Notes: generated by a model not told the origin, from the letters alone. Numbered from the stretch's first letter, positions 48,839-59,968 are shown. The stretch is DNA of 64,000 bases from Leuctra nigra (GCA_934045905.1 OW203770.1:30632409-30696408); one strand, 5' to 3'. Program-made: numbers and translations.

Positions 48839-49749
48839 TAACCGATAATAATTAGATTAAATCGACTTGACAGCTGTACACCAAAATGGCAGGAAATATA
48901 CTTTTTTACATTGTTGATGTAAAACAAAAGAAGCTCGTGTAAACTATGAATTGTCAACTAGCAAAACGCTCCGTGTAACGCGTTGATGAGCGAGCACCGA
49001 CTCGCGCAACATCGCCAATCGAGCACGATCCATTCAATCAAAGATAAACTAGGAAAACGCTCTGTACAACGCGTTGATGAGCGAGCACAGAACATGCAAC
49101 ATCCCCTGTCACGATACACGACACGGCACAAGACGAATTTCTTTGCAACTTTCCAATCTCCGTATAAATTCTCTGGATGAATAACAGATCAATTGTGTCG
49201 TGACTTACCTATACATACTTGTTGTGAAAACCCATACTGAACTCTTAAAACTACAATAAATACTTGACTGATTGGGCTTAAAATCTGTAAACTTTGAGAT
49301 AATGTTGGTCTTGATCACCATGCAAAATTTTAAACTTAATCAGAACATTTTGATTGTCGACCAATCAGAAGATAGGTATTATTTAAACTTAAACCAATTG
49401 GAGAGGATTTGGCCTAATTTGGCAGTAATTTTACTGTAAATTGTGGACTGCTTGGCTGCTCTACAGGCCTCGGAGCAGAATGTCCAAGGCAGAGATGTAA
49501 TTTAGTATACATTTTCAAATATTTCAAAATTATGAACAATGAATTTAAAAAAAAAAAAAAAAAAAAAATTATTTGAATAAATAGAAAATGTTCCGATTGG
49601 GTTCAAATTTTGCATGGAAATTGGTAGACAGGTGATGGTAATACTACCATTTTCTCTTAATTTACAAGTTTTCGGCCCAATATATGTAAGTGGTTTTGTG
49701 TTACCTGGGAGTCATACCAACTAAATGATCATTGTTATCACTGTTACAG

Positions 49750-49797
49750 CCAGTTGAGCCCCAAACACCCGGCACAAGTCAAGCGGGGTCTCTTACG
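49750..49797 (+). CDS. Putative exon I, copy 5
   Basis: Identical 48 nt and splice sites. The following intron is lengthened by the Helitron-like insertion at 49920. Confidence 0.6.
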
Positions 49798-49919
49798 GTA
49801 AGGGCAACATCACTCATTATCTATTCATAGTTTACACGTGACATAATCTTATTGTTGCGCGGCCATCTTGGTGTAACATGTCAGAACGGCTGTCAATCTG
49901 TTTTTCAGTATGTTTTTGA

Positions 49920-51245
49920 TTGAGCGAGCGAAGCGAGCGTCTCCATTTGGCTCTTTTGGCACGGACCTCTGTTTTTATTTTTTTGTTTGTTTTTTTTTTT
50001 TCTGTTACTGACGATATACAGGTCAGAGTTTTTCTTCGATCGAGCTGAAATTTTGCACACATGTACGTAACATTTCTGATTGTTGCAGACCCTAATTTTT
50101 TTGAAATCCATTGATTGGTTCAAATTTAAAAAAAATTAACTTTCGATTGGTTGTTTTGATCAAATTGAAATTTTGACAAGTCATTACCCCCAACATTGTA
50201 CCCAATCAAACAAAGTTTCAGCCAAATCCTCCCATTGGTTAAAATTTAAAACCATCTTTCCTGTGTTTTTAGAAATTTAAACTATAACCGATTGAACGAT
50301 CAACTTATAACTTCGCATGATGGTTGGGTCCAACATTATCTGCATTTTTGACAATTTTCATACTAATCTGTGTTTAAATCCAAACGTTATTGACATTTTA
50401 CGGACTATTAGCGTGTTGGCTGTCAAATTCACGGCGACTTCGACTCTTCAGTTCAAGGCAAGGTAGTTAGAGCAGAAACTTTCAAACGCAAATGAAACTG
50501 ATAATGACCGTTCAACAGTCGATCTGATATTGTGTAGACACACTTATATCATATGAGTGGTCTCAGGTATATTTTTTGAAGGAGATCCTGTGATTTTTGA
50601 AAATTAACACGGAACAGTTCAATCATAAAGGTTCAATTGATCAACTTAAAGCTTTGCATGGTTATTTGGACCAATATTTTAGGAATGTTTTGAGATTTCT
50701 ATACAAATCTGTGGCGAAATTTTAGAATTATTGGCTTTTAATGACATTTTCGATAGACAGAATTTCGGTTCGAGGTGTTGCGCGTATCCGTGCTCGCTCA
50801 TCAACGCGTTACTCAGATTCATTGGTTAAAATTTAAATAAATATCTCCTGATAGGCTGAAAAATGAAAACGGTCTTCGATAATTCTGATCAAACTCATAT
50901 TTTGCATGATCATTAAGACCAATATTGTCTCTTATTTTACAAAATTTCATCCCAATCAGTTAAGAACGTATGAAGTTATTTACATTTTTAATATCTGTCA
51001 GTAATGAAGTATCGAAATGAATGTTTTCCAGTGCCAATTGAAAATTGATTCTGATTTGCTTTATGAACCAGGTGCTTAGATGCTATTTTAAAGTTTCGAT
51101 GAAAAGCATACACTTTTAAGTTGATATCATAATCAATTCCATATGGATGTATATGTTTTCTGTGCGTTGTGTACGCATTTCCGGTTCGAGAATTTGCACG
51201 TACCCGTGCTCGCTTATCAACGCGTTACACTGAGCGTTTTCCTAG
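49920..51245 (+). mobile_element. Helitron-like element inserted in unit 5 (1326 bp, chimeric)
   Basis: The other units read 'gtttttgatagcattta'. Here the element sits between 'tttttga' and 'tagca', starting TTGAGCGAGCGAAGCGAGCG and ending ttttCCTAG, with no target duplication. A vestigial internal end ('catcaacgcgttac' at about 50800) is followed by a second family body that supplies the true end. Confidence 0.78.
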
Positions 51246-51336
51246 TAGCATTTATGGTTACCTGTGCAACTGCAGGCTGCAGAAGAAGTTCTTATAGGTG
51301 TAAAACCACTCATTTACAAACTATATCTTTGACTAA

Positions 51337-51514
51337 AGATACGTTTACAGCTCGGCATTCGTTCGACGCTCGGCGCTCAGCGCTCGACGTTGAGCCTCCT
51401 GATTGGCCAACGCCGAGCGCTGGCGTTCAAGGTCAAATATAAACCATGTTTATATTCAGCGCTAGCGATGAGCGTCGAACGTCGAGCGTCGAACGTCAAG
51501 CTGTAAACGTACCT
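51337..51514. mobile_element. Harbinger-like MITE in unit 5
   Basis: Lies downstream of the Helitron-like insertion; unchanged. Confidence 0.78.
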
Positions 51515-52426
51515 TAACCGATAATAATTAGATTAAATCGACTTGACAGCTGTACACCAAAATGGCAGGAAATATACTTTTTTACATTGTTGATGTAAAA
51601 CAAAAGAAGCTCGTGTAAACTATGAATTGTCAACTAGAAAAACGCTCCGTGTAACGCGTTGATGAGCGAGCACCGACTCGCGCAACATCGCCAATCGAGC
51701 ACGATCCATTCAATCAAAGATAAACTAGGAAAACGCTCTGTACAACGCGTTGATGAGCGAGCACAGAACATGCAACATCCCCTGTCACGATACACGACAC
51801 GGCACAAGACGAATTTCTTTGCAACTTTCCAATCTCCGTATAAATTCTCTGGATGAATAACAGATCAATTGTGTCGTGACTTACCTATACATACTTGTTG
51901 TGAAAACCCATACTGAACTCTTAAAACTACAATAAATACTTGACTGATTGGGCTTAAAATCTGTAAACTTTGAGATAATGTTGGTCTTGATCACCATGCA
52001 AAATTTTAAACTTAATCAGAACATTTTGATTGTCGACCAATCAGAAGATAGGTATTATTTAAACTTAAACCAATTGGAGAGGTTTTGGCCTAATTTGGCA
52101 GTAAATTTACTGTAAATTGTGGACTGCTTGGCTGCTCTACAGGCCTCGGAGCAGAATGTCCAAGGCAGGGATGTAATTTAGTATACATTTTCAAATATTT
52201 CAAAATTATGAACAATGATGTTAAAAAAAAAAAAAAAAAAAAAAATTATTTGAATAAATAGAAAATGTTCCGATTGGGTTCAAATTTTGCATGGAAATTG
52301 GTAGACAGGTGATGGTAATACTACCATTTTCTCTTAATTTACAAGTTTTCGGCCCAATATATGTAAGTGGTTTTGTGTTACCTGGGAGTCATACCAACTA
52401 AATGATCATTGTTATCACTGTTACAG

Positions 52427-52474
52427 CCAGTTGAGCCCCAAACACCCGGCACAAGTCAAGCGGGGTCTCTTACG
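52427..52474 (+). CDS. Putative exon I, copy 6
   Basis: Identical 48 nt and splice sites. Confidence 0.6.
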
Positions 52475-52687
52475 GTAAGGGCAACATCACTCATTATCTA
52501 TTCATAGTTTACACGTGACATAATCTCATTGTTGCGCGGCCATCTTGGTGTAACATGTCAGAACGGCTGTCAATCTGTTTTTCAGTATGTTTTTGATAGC
52601 ATTTATGGTTACCTGTGCAACTGCAGGCTGCAGAAGAAGTTCTTATAGGTGTAAAACCACTCATTTACAAACTATATCTTTGACTAA

Positions 52688-52865
52688 AGATACGTTTACA
52701 GCTCGGCATTCGTTCGACGCTCGGCGCTCAGCGCTCGACGTTGAGCCTCCTGATTGGCCAACGCCGAGCGCTGGCGTTCAAGGTCAAATATAAACCATGT
52801 TTATATTCAGCGCTAGCGATGAGCGTCGAACGTCGAGCGTCGAACGTCAAGCTGTAAACGTACCT
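52688..52865. mobile_element. Harbinger-like MITE in unit 6
   Basis: The last filled site; unit 7 lacks the element. Confidence 0.78.
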
Positions 52866-53775
52866 TAACCGATAATAATTAGATTAAATCGACTTGACAG
52901 CTGTACACCAAAATGGCAGGAAATATACTTTTCTACATTGTTGATGTAAAACAAAAGAAGCTCGTGTAAACTATGAATTGTCAACTAGAAAAACGCTCCG
53001 TGTAACGCGTTGATGAGCGAGCACCGACTCGCGCAACATCGCCAATCGAGCACGATCCATTCAATCAAAGATAAACTAGGAAAACGCTCTGTACAACGCG
53101 TTGATGAGCGAGCACAGAACATGCAACATCCCCTGTCACGATACACGACACGGCACAAGACGAATTTCTTTGCAACTTTCCAATCTCCGTATAAATTCTC
53201 TGGATGAATAACAGATCAATTGTGTCGTGACTTACCTATACATACTTGTTGTGAAAACCCATACTGAACTCTTAAAACTACAATAAATACTTGACTGATT
53301 GGGCTTAAAATCTGTAAACTTTGAGATAATGTTGGTCTTGATCACCATGCAAAATTTTAAACTTAATCAGAACATTTTGATTGTCGACCAATCAGAAGAT
53401 AGGTATTATTTAAACTTAAACCAATTGGAGAGGATTTGGCCTAATTTGGCAGTAATTTTACTGTAAATTGTGGACTGCTTGGCTGCTCTACAGGCCTCGG
53501 AGCAGAATGTCCAAGGCAGAGATGTAATTTAGTATACATTTTCAAATATTTCAAAATTATGAACAATGAATTTAAAAAAAAAAAAAAAAAAAAATTATTT
53601 GAATAAATAGAAAATGTTCCGATTGGGTTCAAATTTTGCATGGAAATTGGTAGACAGGTGATGGTAATACTACCATTTTCTCTTAATTTACAAGTTTTCG
53701 GCCCAATATATGTAAGTGGTTTTGTGTTACCTGGGAGTCATACCAACTAAATGATCATTGTTATCACTGTTACAG

Positions 53776-54116
53776 CCAGTTGAGCCCCAAACACCCGGCA
53801 CGAGCGACGGAACAGGTTGGGTGAGTGGTTAACGCTCTCAGCTTGTATTCCGGAGGCCCGGGTACGATTCCCGCGGCCGTCCTTCCTGACTGGGGTTTTT
53901 TCGTGGTTTTCCCTCAGTCTTCAGGCAAATGCTGGGAAGGTACCCTACTAATAGGCCACGACCGCCTCCTTCCCACCTTCCGTCCTTACCTAATCTTCAC
54001 CATCATCTCCCAATCATCATCATAATCATCCATCCGTCGCCATTAGCCTCGCTGCAGAACAGTGCGACGTTAAGCCCCAGACAAAAAAAAAAACGAGTCA
54101 AGCGGGGTCTGTTACG
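53776..54116 (+). pseudogene. Exon I, copy 7, split by a SINE
   Basis: 53776-53801 gives PVEPQTPG up to the insertion; 54095-54116 gives the remaining codons, with Leu changed to Val. The acceptor and donor are still present, but reading through the SINE would meet stops, so this copy should be skipped or non-functional. Confidence 0.65.
53802..54093 (+). mobile_element. tRNA-derived SINE
   Basis: A tRNA-like head with box A 'gtgagtggttaacgctct' and box B 'gggtacgattcccgc' is followed by a conserved core ('ggttttttcgtggttttccc', 'aatgctgggaaggtacccta', 'ataggccacgaccgcctcct') and an A-rich tail. About 5 bp (acgag) repeat on both sides. The core resembles SINE families spread through insects and other arthropods. 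Confidence 0.8.
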
Positions 54117-54324
54117 GTAAGGGCAACATCACTCATTATCTATTCATAGTTTACACGTGACATCATCTCATTGTTGCGCGGCCATCTTGGTGTAACATGT
54201 CAGAACGGCTGTCAATCTGTTTTTCAGTATGTTTTTGATAGCATTTATGGTTACCTGTGCAACTGCAGGCTGCAGAAGAAGTTCTTATAGGTGTAAAACT
54301 AATCATGTACAAACTATCTTTGAC

Positions 54325-54327
54325 TAA
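54325..54327. other. Empty MITE target site (TAA) in unit 7
   Basis: 'tttgactaaccgataataat' without the element, while all other units carry it. This unit is also the most diverged. Confidence 0.8.
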
Positions 54328-54540
54328 CCGATAATAATTAGAATTAAATTGACTTGACAGTACACCAAAATGGCAGAAAATATACTTTTTTACATTGTTG
54401 ATGTAAAACAAAAGAAGCTCGTGCAAACTATGAATTGTCAACTAGGAAAACGCTCCGTGTAACGCGTTCATGAGCGAGCACCGACTCGCGCAACATCGCC
54501 AATCGAGCACAATCCATTCAATCAAAGATAAATAACTAAC

Positions 54541-56660
54541 TATAGCTATACATCATTACTGATTTTTATCGCAACTTTCCATAAACGTCCTGGAAAAATT
54601 TAATAAGAGATAACCATGAATACCATGAATTTGATACTTCTCCATCAATCTCTGTGAACAGATATTCAAACACTTAATAGCAATGCGTCTGTAAATTCTT
54701 GACCGATTAGGCTGGAAATGTGTAAAATATGAGATATAACATATTGTGCTATGCAGTAGAAACGTTGCTTCTGACATAACTGTGAAACACCATCCATATT
54801 AAAAAAAATATAAAAAATTTGATACCTATGTAGGTATATACATACCAGACAATATAAGCCAGACAATCAGCAAAATCAGCTTTTATCAAAGATTAATGTT
54901 TTTGTCCCTGCTCGACAAACTACACACATTCGGGTTGGGATGATATACGTTTTATCAGAAATTTCAGGTTGGCTTTTCAACAGATTCAGGAAATATTATT
55001 CAATCTCTACTCCTCATCATAATTTTTATTTTAATTAGCTAGAGATACGTCCATTAATTGTTTGCCTCCAACATCAATTTAATTACCAACCTAAAGTTGT
55101 TTTGAGCATTAGTAAACATATTGAATGAAAATTACCCAAGCATTGGTCCATTATGAAATATCATTTATCATGCGAGTCACAACTGTTATGTATTCACAAA
55201 AGAAGAGTTTATAGCTACTGATTATAATGGTTCACAATTTTCATCAGCAACTTATGAGTAAAAAAATACGTAAAAATTCCTCAACTTTGCGTTTTAGAGT
55301 CACCAAAAAAGCAATTGTTTTAAATCAAAACGTTTCTTCTCCACCATCAATTCACAAGCAAAACACGTCTAATCCATGTACGAACAGAACAACCTTTTGG
55401 GCACACCTCGCCTTTTACTACAGATCAATATGGGATATTTTCAACACTATCGCCTGAGCCATATATATTTTTTTACGTATTTTAAATGTATTTTTAACGT
55501 ATTTTGGAATGCTATTCCAAATTATTTCAAAATCTTATTAAAATAAGTATATCTTTACAGAAATTAAAAATTATAATCTGGGAACCATTTTTGTATTAAT
55601 TTGATAATATTCAACAATCACTCAACAATCACTCTATACGTTTAGCCACAAAAGGGTTATGCAACAATTTTTTTAAAATTTCATTTTCTCTTTGTGTAGA
55701 AATTAAAACGCAGGTAAATTGGGTTTAAATTGTAGGTAGGTATACTTTCCTCCAAACCGGTAACGTTTTTAACCCTTTCTGAAAATTAGAAAATATGTAT
55801 AAGGGCCATGTTTTCAATCCTCTGCTAATTAGTAAACAGCTGTTGATTAGGACTACCTATATTGCCGTGTCAACAACCAATGAATGACATAGCTACTGGA
55901 TTTAACAGTGTATTGAAAAACTTGCTCTAACGCGAGTTTTGCTTCACTCAATAGGGAAGTCTCATATGAATTAGTTTTCTAAATAATTGTATTACCTATT
56001 ATGGAAGTTGAGACGTTTCTGAACACAGATATCTTATTACTTTTGATGTGGGTTTAATAGTTCTCGTAGAATTGATTTGCAAAGTTTGATAGATTTCTTC
56101 TAACTTTAAAACATGAAAATTGACATTGACGTCATTCATATGTTGCCATGGCAACAAAGCATGTCACCTTGGTAACACATTGTTGTGGACTTAGGAATGA
56201 CATCAACTTCCTGATTCTCAAGTGATAAGAGTGTTTGTGATTATTATTTATGTTTTTATTGACGAATTTACCCTAACAAAATTAGAGAAGAATTCCGTAT
56301 TGTTTCAAATTAATTTTAAATTGTACATTTTACAGATAAAAGAATCATATTATTTATGTCCAGAAAATCATTGTTTTATGAATAAACATATAAGGACAAA
56401 ATAATATCTCTGAAAGGACAGGTATACTCATGAGAGATATAAGGATTGATTCTTTCAATGACATTTAGCGAAATCCCGAGTTCTCTATCTCACGCCACTG
56501 CTGAGCTAGCGAGGAACACGCTTACGCAATCTCGAGCGGTGACGTCACCTGTCCCAGCCGGCGTGACGGCTGCATTTAAACACGCGCGCTTGCACTTGGA
56601 CATTTTTATTGTTTTCAGTCGAAATATAACTTAAAACTATCAGTCAGAGAAGTGTTTTCA
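54541..56660. other. Intron-like DNA without recognised features
   Basis: AT-rich, with short open frames only. 56440-56600 is locally more GC-rich with 'gtgacgtcacc', and could be the front of the element or gene that carries the P2X7-like ORF. Confidence 0.4.
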
Positions 56661-56670
56661 TCAAGACACA

Positions 56671-56978
56671 ATGTCAGGCATTCAGCCGTACCAGTTCGAG
56701 CCCCGAACACTGATAAAATAGATAAGCCGAAAAGAGGGAAAAAAGCAAATATTGACTTGAAAGACCGCGTCGGAAATTTAGATTGGTGTGATTGTGGTGA
56801 GTGCATTGTAACGCCAACAGATCATGAAAGTGTTTGCTGCACTGAGAGTGAGAACATCAATGACTTGAGAGGGGGTGAGACTTGTATTATCCATCACACA
56901 TCCCTTGAAAGTACAGTTTTAAATCTAGATAACTCGTCACCTAATGCTTACATACAGACAACCGCAATATGTAATTGA
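56671..56978 (+). pseudogene. P2X7 C-terminal-domain-like ORF, frameshifted
   Basis: An ATG at 56671 opens MSGIQPYQFEP and then stops (TAG at 56719). The frame one base over continues with KRGKKANIDLKDRVGNLDWC, DCGECIVTPTDHESVCCTE. The WCxCGxC, xPT, xxCC pattern with acidic tail is the cysteine/zinc signature of the P2X7 intracellular (ballast) domain, which also occurs as stand-alone proteins in many invertebrates. It ends at 56978, so only the N-terminal half of the domain is present. It is probably a stray copy in an intron; a sequencing error instead of a true frameshift cannot be excluded. Confidence 0.5.
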
Positions 56979-57049
56979 CGATCTTCAACAGACAAATAAT
57001 AACACATAATGTCATGTATGTGTAGTGTATGTATGTATGGCGAACTGGG

Positions 57050-57480
57050 GGGTTCGCCACCTAGTTTGCCCGCAGGGCCTTTTTTGAATTATTGATACAA
57101 AATAATCGAATTTGAAGATATTTTGGCATCCATTTCAAAGACATTTAAAATGTTTGATATTCAATATTCTTGGGGAAACTTTAGATAAAATGCGTTATAA
57201 TCAGTAAATGTTGTTACTTGATCAAATCCCTAATGGCCCCGCAGGGCTTTCTTTGAATTTTTGATACAAAATAATCGAATTTGAAGCTTGGCATTCTTTT
57301 CAAATAAATGTACAATGCGTGATGCAAAATTATGTGGAAACTTTATACAAGTAATCTAATCTGTAACTTTTTGTTTTTCTGGAATCCCCATTGGCCCCGC
57401 GGGGAATTTTTTGAGTTTTTGATACAAAAGAATCGAATTTGAATCTATTTTGGCATCATTGTCGAAGAAATTAATTATGT
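57050..57480. repeat. Three degenerate ~165-bp tandem units
   Basis: Each unit starts with a GC-rich palindrome (gccc(c)gcagggc, at 57068, 57236, ~57394), then 'ttttttgaattnttgataca' style sequence. A fourth copy lies at 59965-60130, beyond the fold-back element. Confidence 0.65.
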
Positions 57481-57485
57481 GTTAT

Positions 57486-58640
57486 ATCTAGTGGAGCGGT
57501 CGCTCCACCCAGCCAAGTCGTACTATACACTCACAGTCACTCAACATACCGTAAATGCCTAATAAACTGAGGAGCAGACCAAACACTTTTACTGTAAGCA
57601 ACAACATGGCATTTTCGGCCTACTGGATCTTAAAATTGGAAAATCTCACATTGTTGTGAAATGTCTTAATTTCGAGCTATGGCCCACCCCACCCCATATA
57701 CCAAATTTGGGAACAACAGGTTTTGCCATTTGCGAGCTAGAGGGCCATGAAAACAGTGAAATTATACCCCTTCTTAAAGCTATCTGATGATGATGATGAT
57801 GATAATGATGATTCAGATATCAGGAAACATTGTTGACAGGGCCACAGCCTAAACGGCTGAACCGATCGACCTGAAACTTTTACCACATATGCACTTTTGG
57901 CGTCTGATGATACCTTGCCTCTTGTGATTTTTTGTGCCGCCATTTTTAAACCGGAAGTGACGTCATAACTCAAAAACGTCTGGACCGATTAGAACGAAAT
58001 TAGCGCCATTCGATTTAGATGGTCATCTATATGAAGTATCAATAAAAAAAATATTATTTTCTTATTTTCTAAACCGGAAGTGACGTCATAAATACGCAAT
58101 ATTTAACTTATTTCAACAAATTATACTTAAAATACGTACATAATTAACTTACATTGTAACATAGACAATACAATTTATATATTCAAGGTAGCAGTGTTCT
58201 CGGCCGCCATTCCTGAAACCGGAAGTGACGTCATATATCTAAAACGCCTGTACCGATTGCAACTGAACTAGCTCATGCGTATTCATTCTGCTATTTATTT
58301 GAAAAATCAATTGTGAAAAATGAATAAATAAATTAATGGTACCGGAAATGGCGGCAGGAACCACTAAATGAAACCGGAAGTGACGTCATATATTACAAAC
58401 GGCATGACCGATTTTACGGAAATATAGGGATTAGGAATTCAGATGGTCGTTCATGAAGGTATCAACTAGATAAAACTAGATTGTTTTCTTATTACCTATA
58501 CCGGAATTCGGCCGCTATTTCAAAACCGGAAGTGACGTCATGTATCGAAAACGGCTGGATCGATTATAACGAAACTTAAGCTATTCTTCTTGGATAATCA
58601 TTTTCATCTTATAGCAAACGCAACTTTTCATAGTAACCAA
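57486..58640. repeat. Repeat with five ACCGGAAGTGACGTCA motifs
   Basis: The left edge is the hairpin GTGGAGCGGTCGCTCCAC, and 57490-57970 is the reverse of 7600-8075. The exact 16-mer occurs near 57951, 58073, 58217, 58374 and 58526, each followed by '(a)aaacg.ctg.accgatt'. Confidence 0.7.
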
Positions 58641-58732
58641 ATCGGTTGAGGCGTATTTTTTTAAAGAAATTAGTCCCTGCTCGGACATGTGCTACAAGCT
58701 GTATGAATAAACTAACAAAAGAAGTGATATCC

Positions 58733-59968
58733 CAGAAAAAACACTGGTCAAGTCTCTTTAACTATAAAAAAAATAGAAGAAATCTAAAAATTCAGCACTG
58801 AAAAGGAGTGATATCAAAAAAGGAGCCAAGTCAACGAATTTTCCAAATTTTAATCGTACCATTGAAATAAAAATATCAACCCCCGAGAAATACTTAAAAA
58901 AAGGACTTGGCGCATCGTTTTTTTAAAGACATTTTTCTATTCTTAAGCTTATGCCACTCACATTCTACGTAGTTCAGAAATGCCTAGAAAAATTAGGACA
59001 AAACTTTCAAATTAAATATTGAACATTCTGTAAAATATTTTAAATTTAAATATAAGTACGCAAAGAAACATAGCATTGTCTTACAAGCAATAAATACAGA
59101 ACAGTTGTGTTTGTGATTGGTAGGTACCTATAGTTTTGTGGGTACATCAACATACCTACTACAGCATTATACTTTGAACCTTCTCGCCGTGTAATTAATT
59201 GCTATTAATTAACATTTTATACCAAAAAAATTCATAACTTACATAACGTATAACTTTAGATAAAAATCTAGTCAGTAATTATTTGAGCAGCATGGCTCAG
59301 TGCACTAGTCACTTATACAAATCTCATTGACGGCCTTCTTGTAATGAGCGCTTTCGCTATTTCCCTCAGTCACGATATTGAGAAGTCTTCTATTAATATG
59401 ACCCTAGAAATAGTGGCAATAACGAATAGACTAGGCCGCTTCCGTTTATTCGTTATTCGTTTATCCGTTTATTTCCTCTGAATATTGACAAAATACCAAA
59501 ACTGCCAGTAGGTAAGAGTACTATATTATATTAAAACGTAGTATGATTCGTCGATAATGAATGTGATATACTCAGGAAAATATACTTGTAGAGTTCTTCC
59601 TATACTTTTAGGATAGAAAAGTGTCTTTAAATAAACGATGCGCCAAGTCCTTTTTTTAAGTATTTCTCGGGGGTTGATATTTTTATTTCAATGGTACGAA
59701 TAAAATTTGGAAAATTCGTTGACTTGGCTCCTTTTTTGATATCACTCCTTTTCAGTGCTGAATTTTTAGATTTCTTCTATTTTTTTATAGTTAAAGAGAC
59801 TTGAGAATATAGGTTTCTGTGGAAAACTTCCATGGAGTCAGGATGATACGAAGGGATGTGCGTTGTGAAAAATATCCGACCGAACCGGGGCTCGAACCCG
59901 GGACCTCGCTGGTCCCGGGTCCCAGAGACTTGGCTGGTATTTTTACACGGAGTGTTTTTTCTGGGATA
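58733..59968. mobile_element. Large fold-back element with SINE in right arm
   Basis: Arms of about 190 bp (58733-58925, and 59630-59968 minus the SINE) are inverse copies, from 'cagaaaaaacac' to 'ggacttggcgcatcgttt'. The 700-bp centre has no coding capacity. Confidence 0.75.
59804..59923 (-). mobile_element. tRNA-derived SINE fragment inserted in fold-back arm
   Basis: Flanked by the 9-bp direct repeat AGAGACTTG (59795-59803, 59924-59932). The minus strand carries box B 'ggttcgagccccgg' and a tail ending 'ccacagaaacctatattct'. It is close to 63456-63560. Confidence 0.72.

Larger units (their letters stand above)
44181..54540. repeat. Tandem array of seven ~1.35-kb units, each with one 48-nt exon
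   Basis: Unit starts lie at about 44181, 45532, 46888, 48240, 49590, 52267 and 53616. Spacings are 1350-1356 bp, except unit 5, which is longer by a 1326-bp Helitron-like insertion. Each unit holds exon I, a Harbinger-like MITE (absent in unit 7), reversed Helitron ends and an A run of 22-24. Units are nearly identical. Variants such as 'gaggttttgg' (units 1, 3, 5) and 'gaggatttgg' (2, 4, 6) alternate, suggesting growth by two-unit blocks. Confidence 0.93.

Noticed and set aside
44501..53207. Repeated 68-aa and 65-aa open frames in every array unit
   Set aside because: They lie across the Harbinger-like MITE and reversed Helitron ends and are repeated only because the unit is. The 48-nt exon with splice sites is the better coding candidate.
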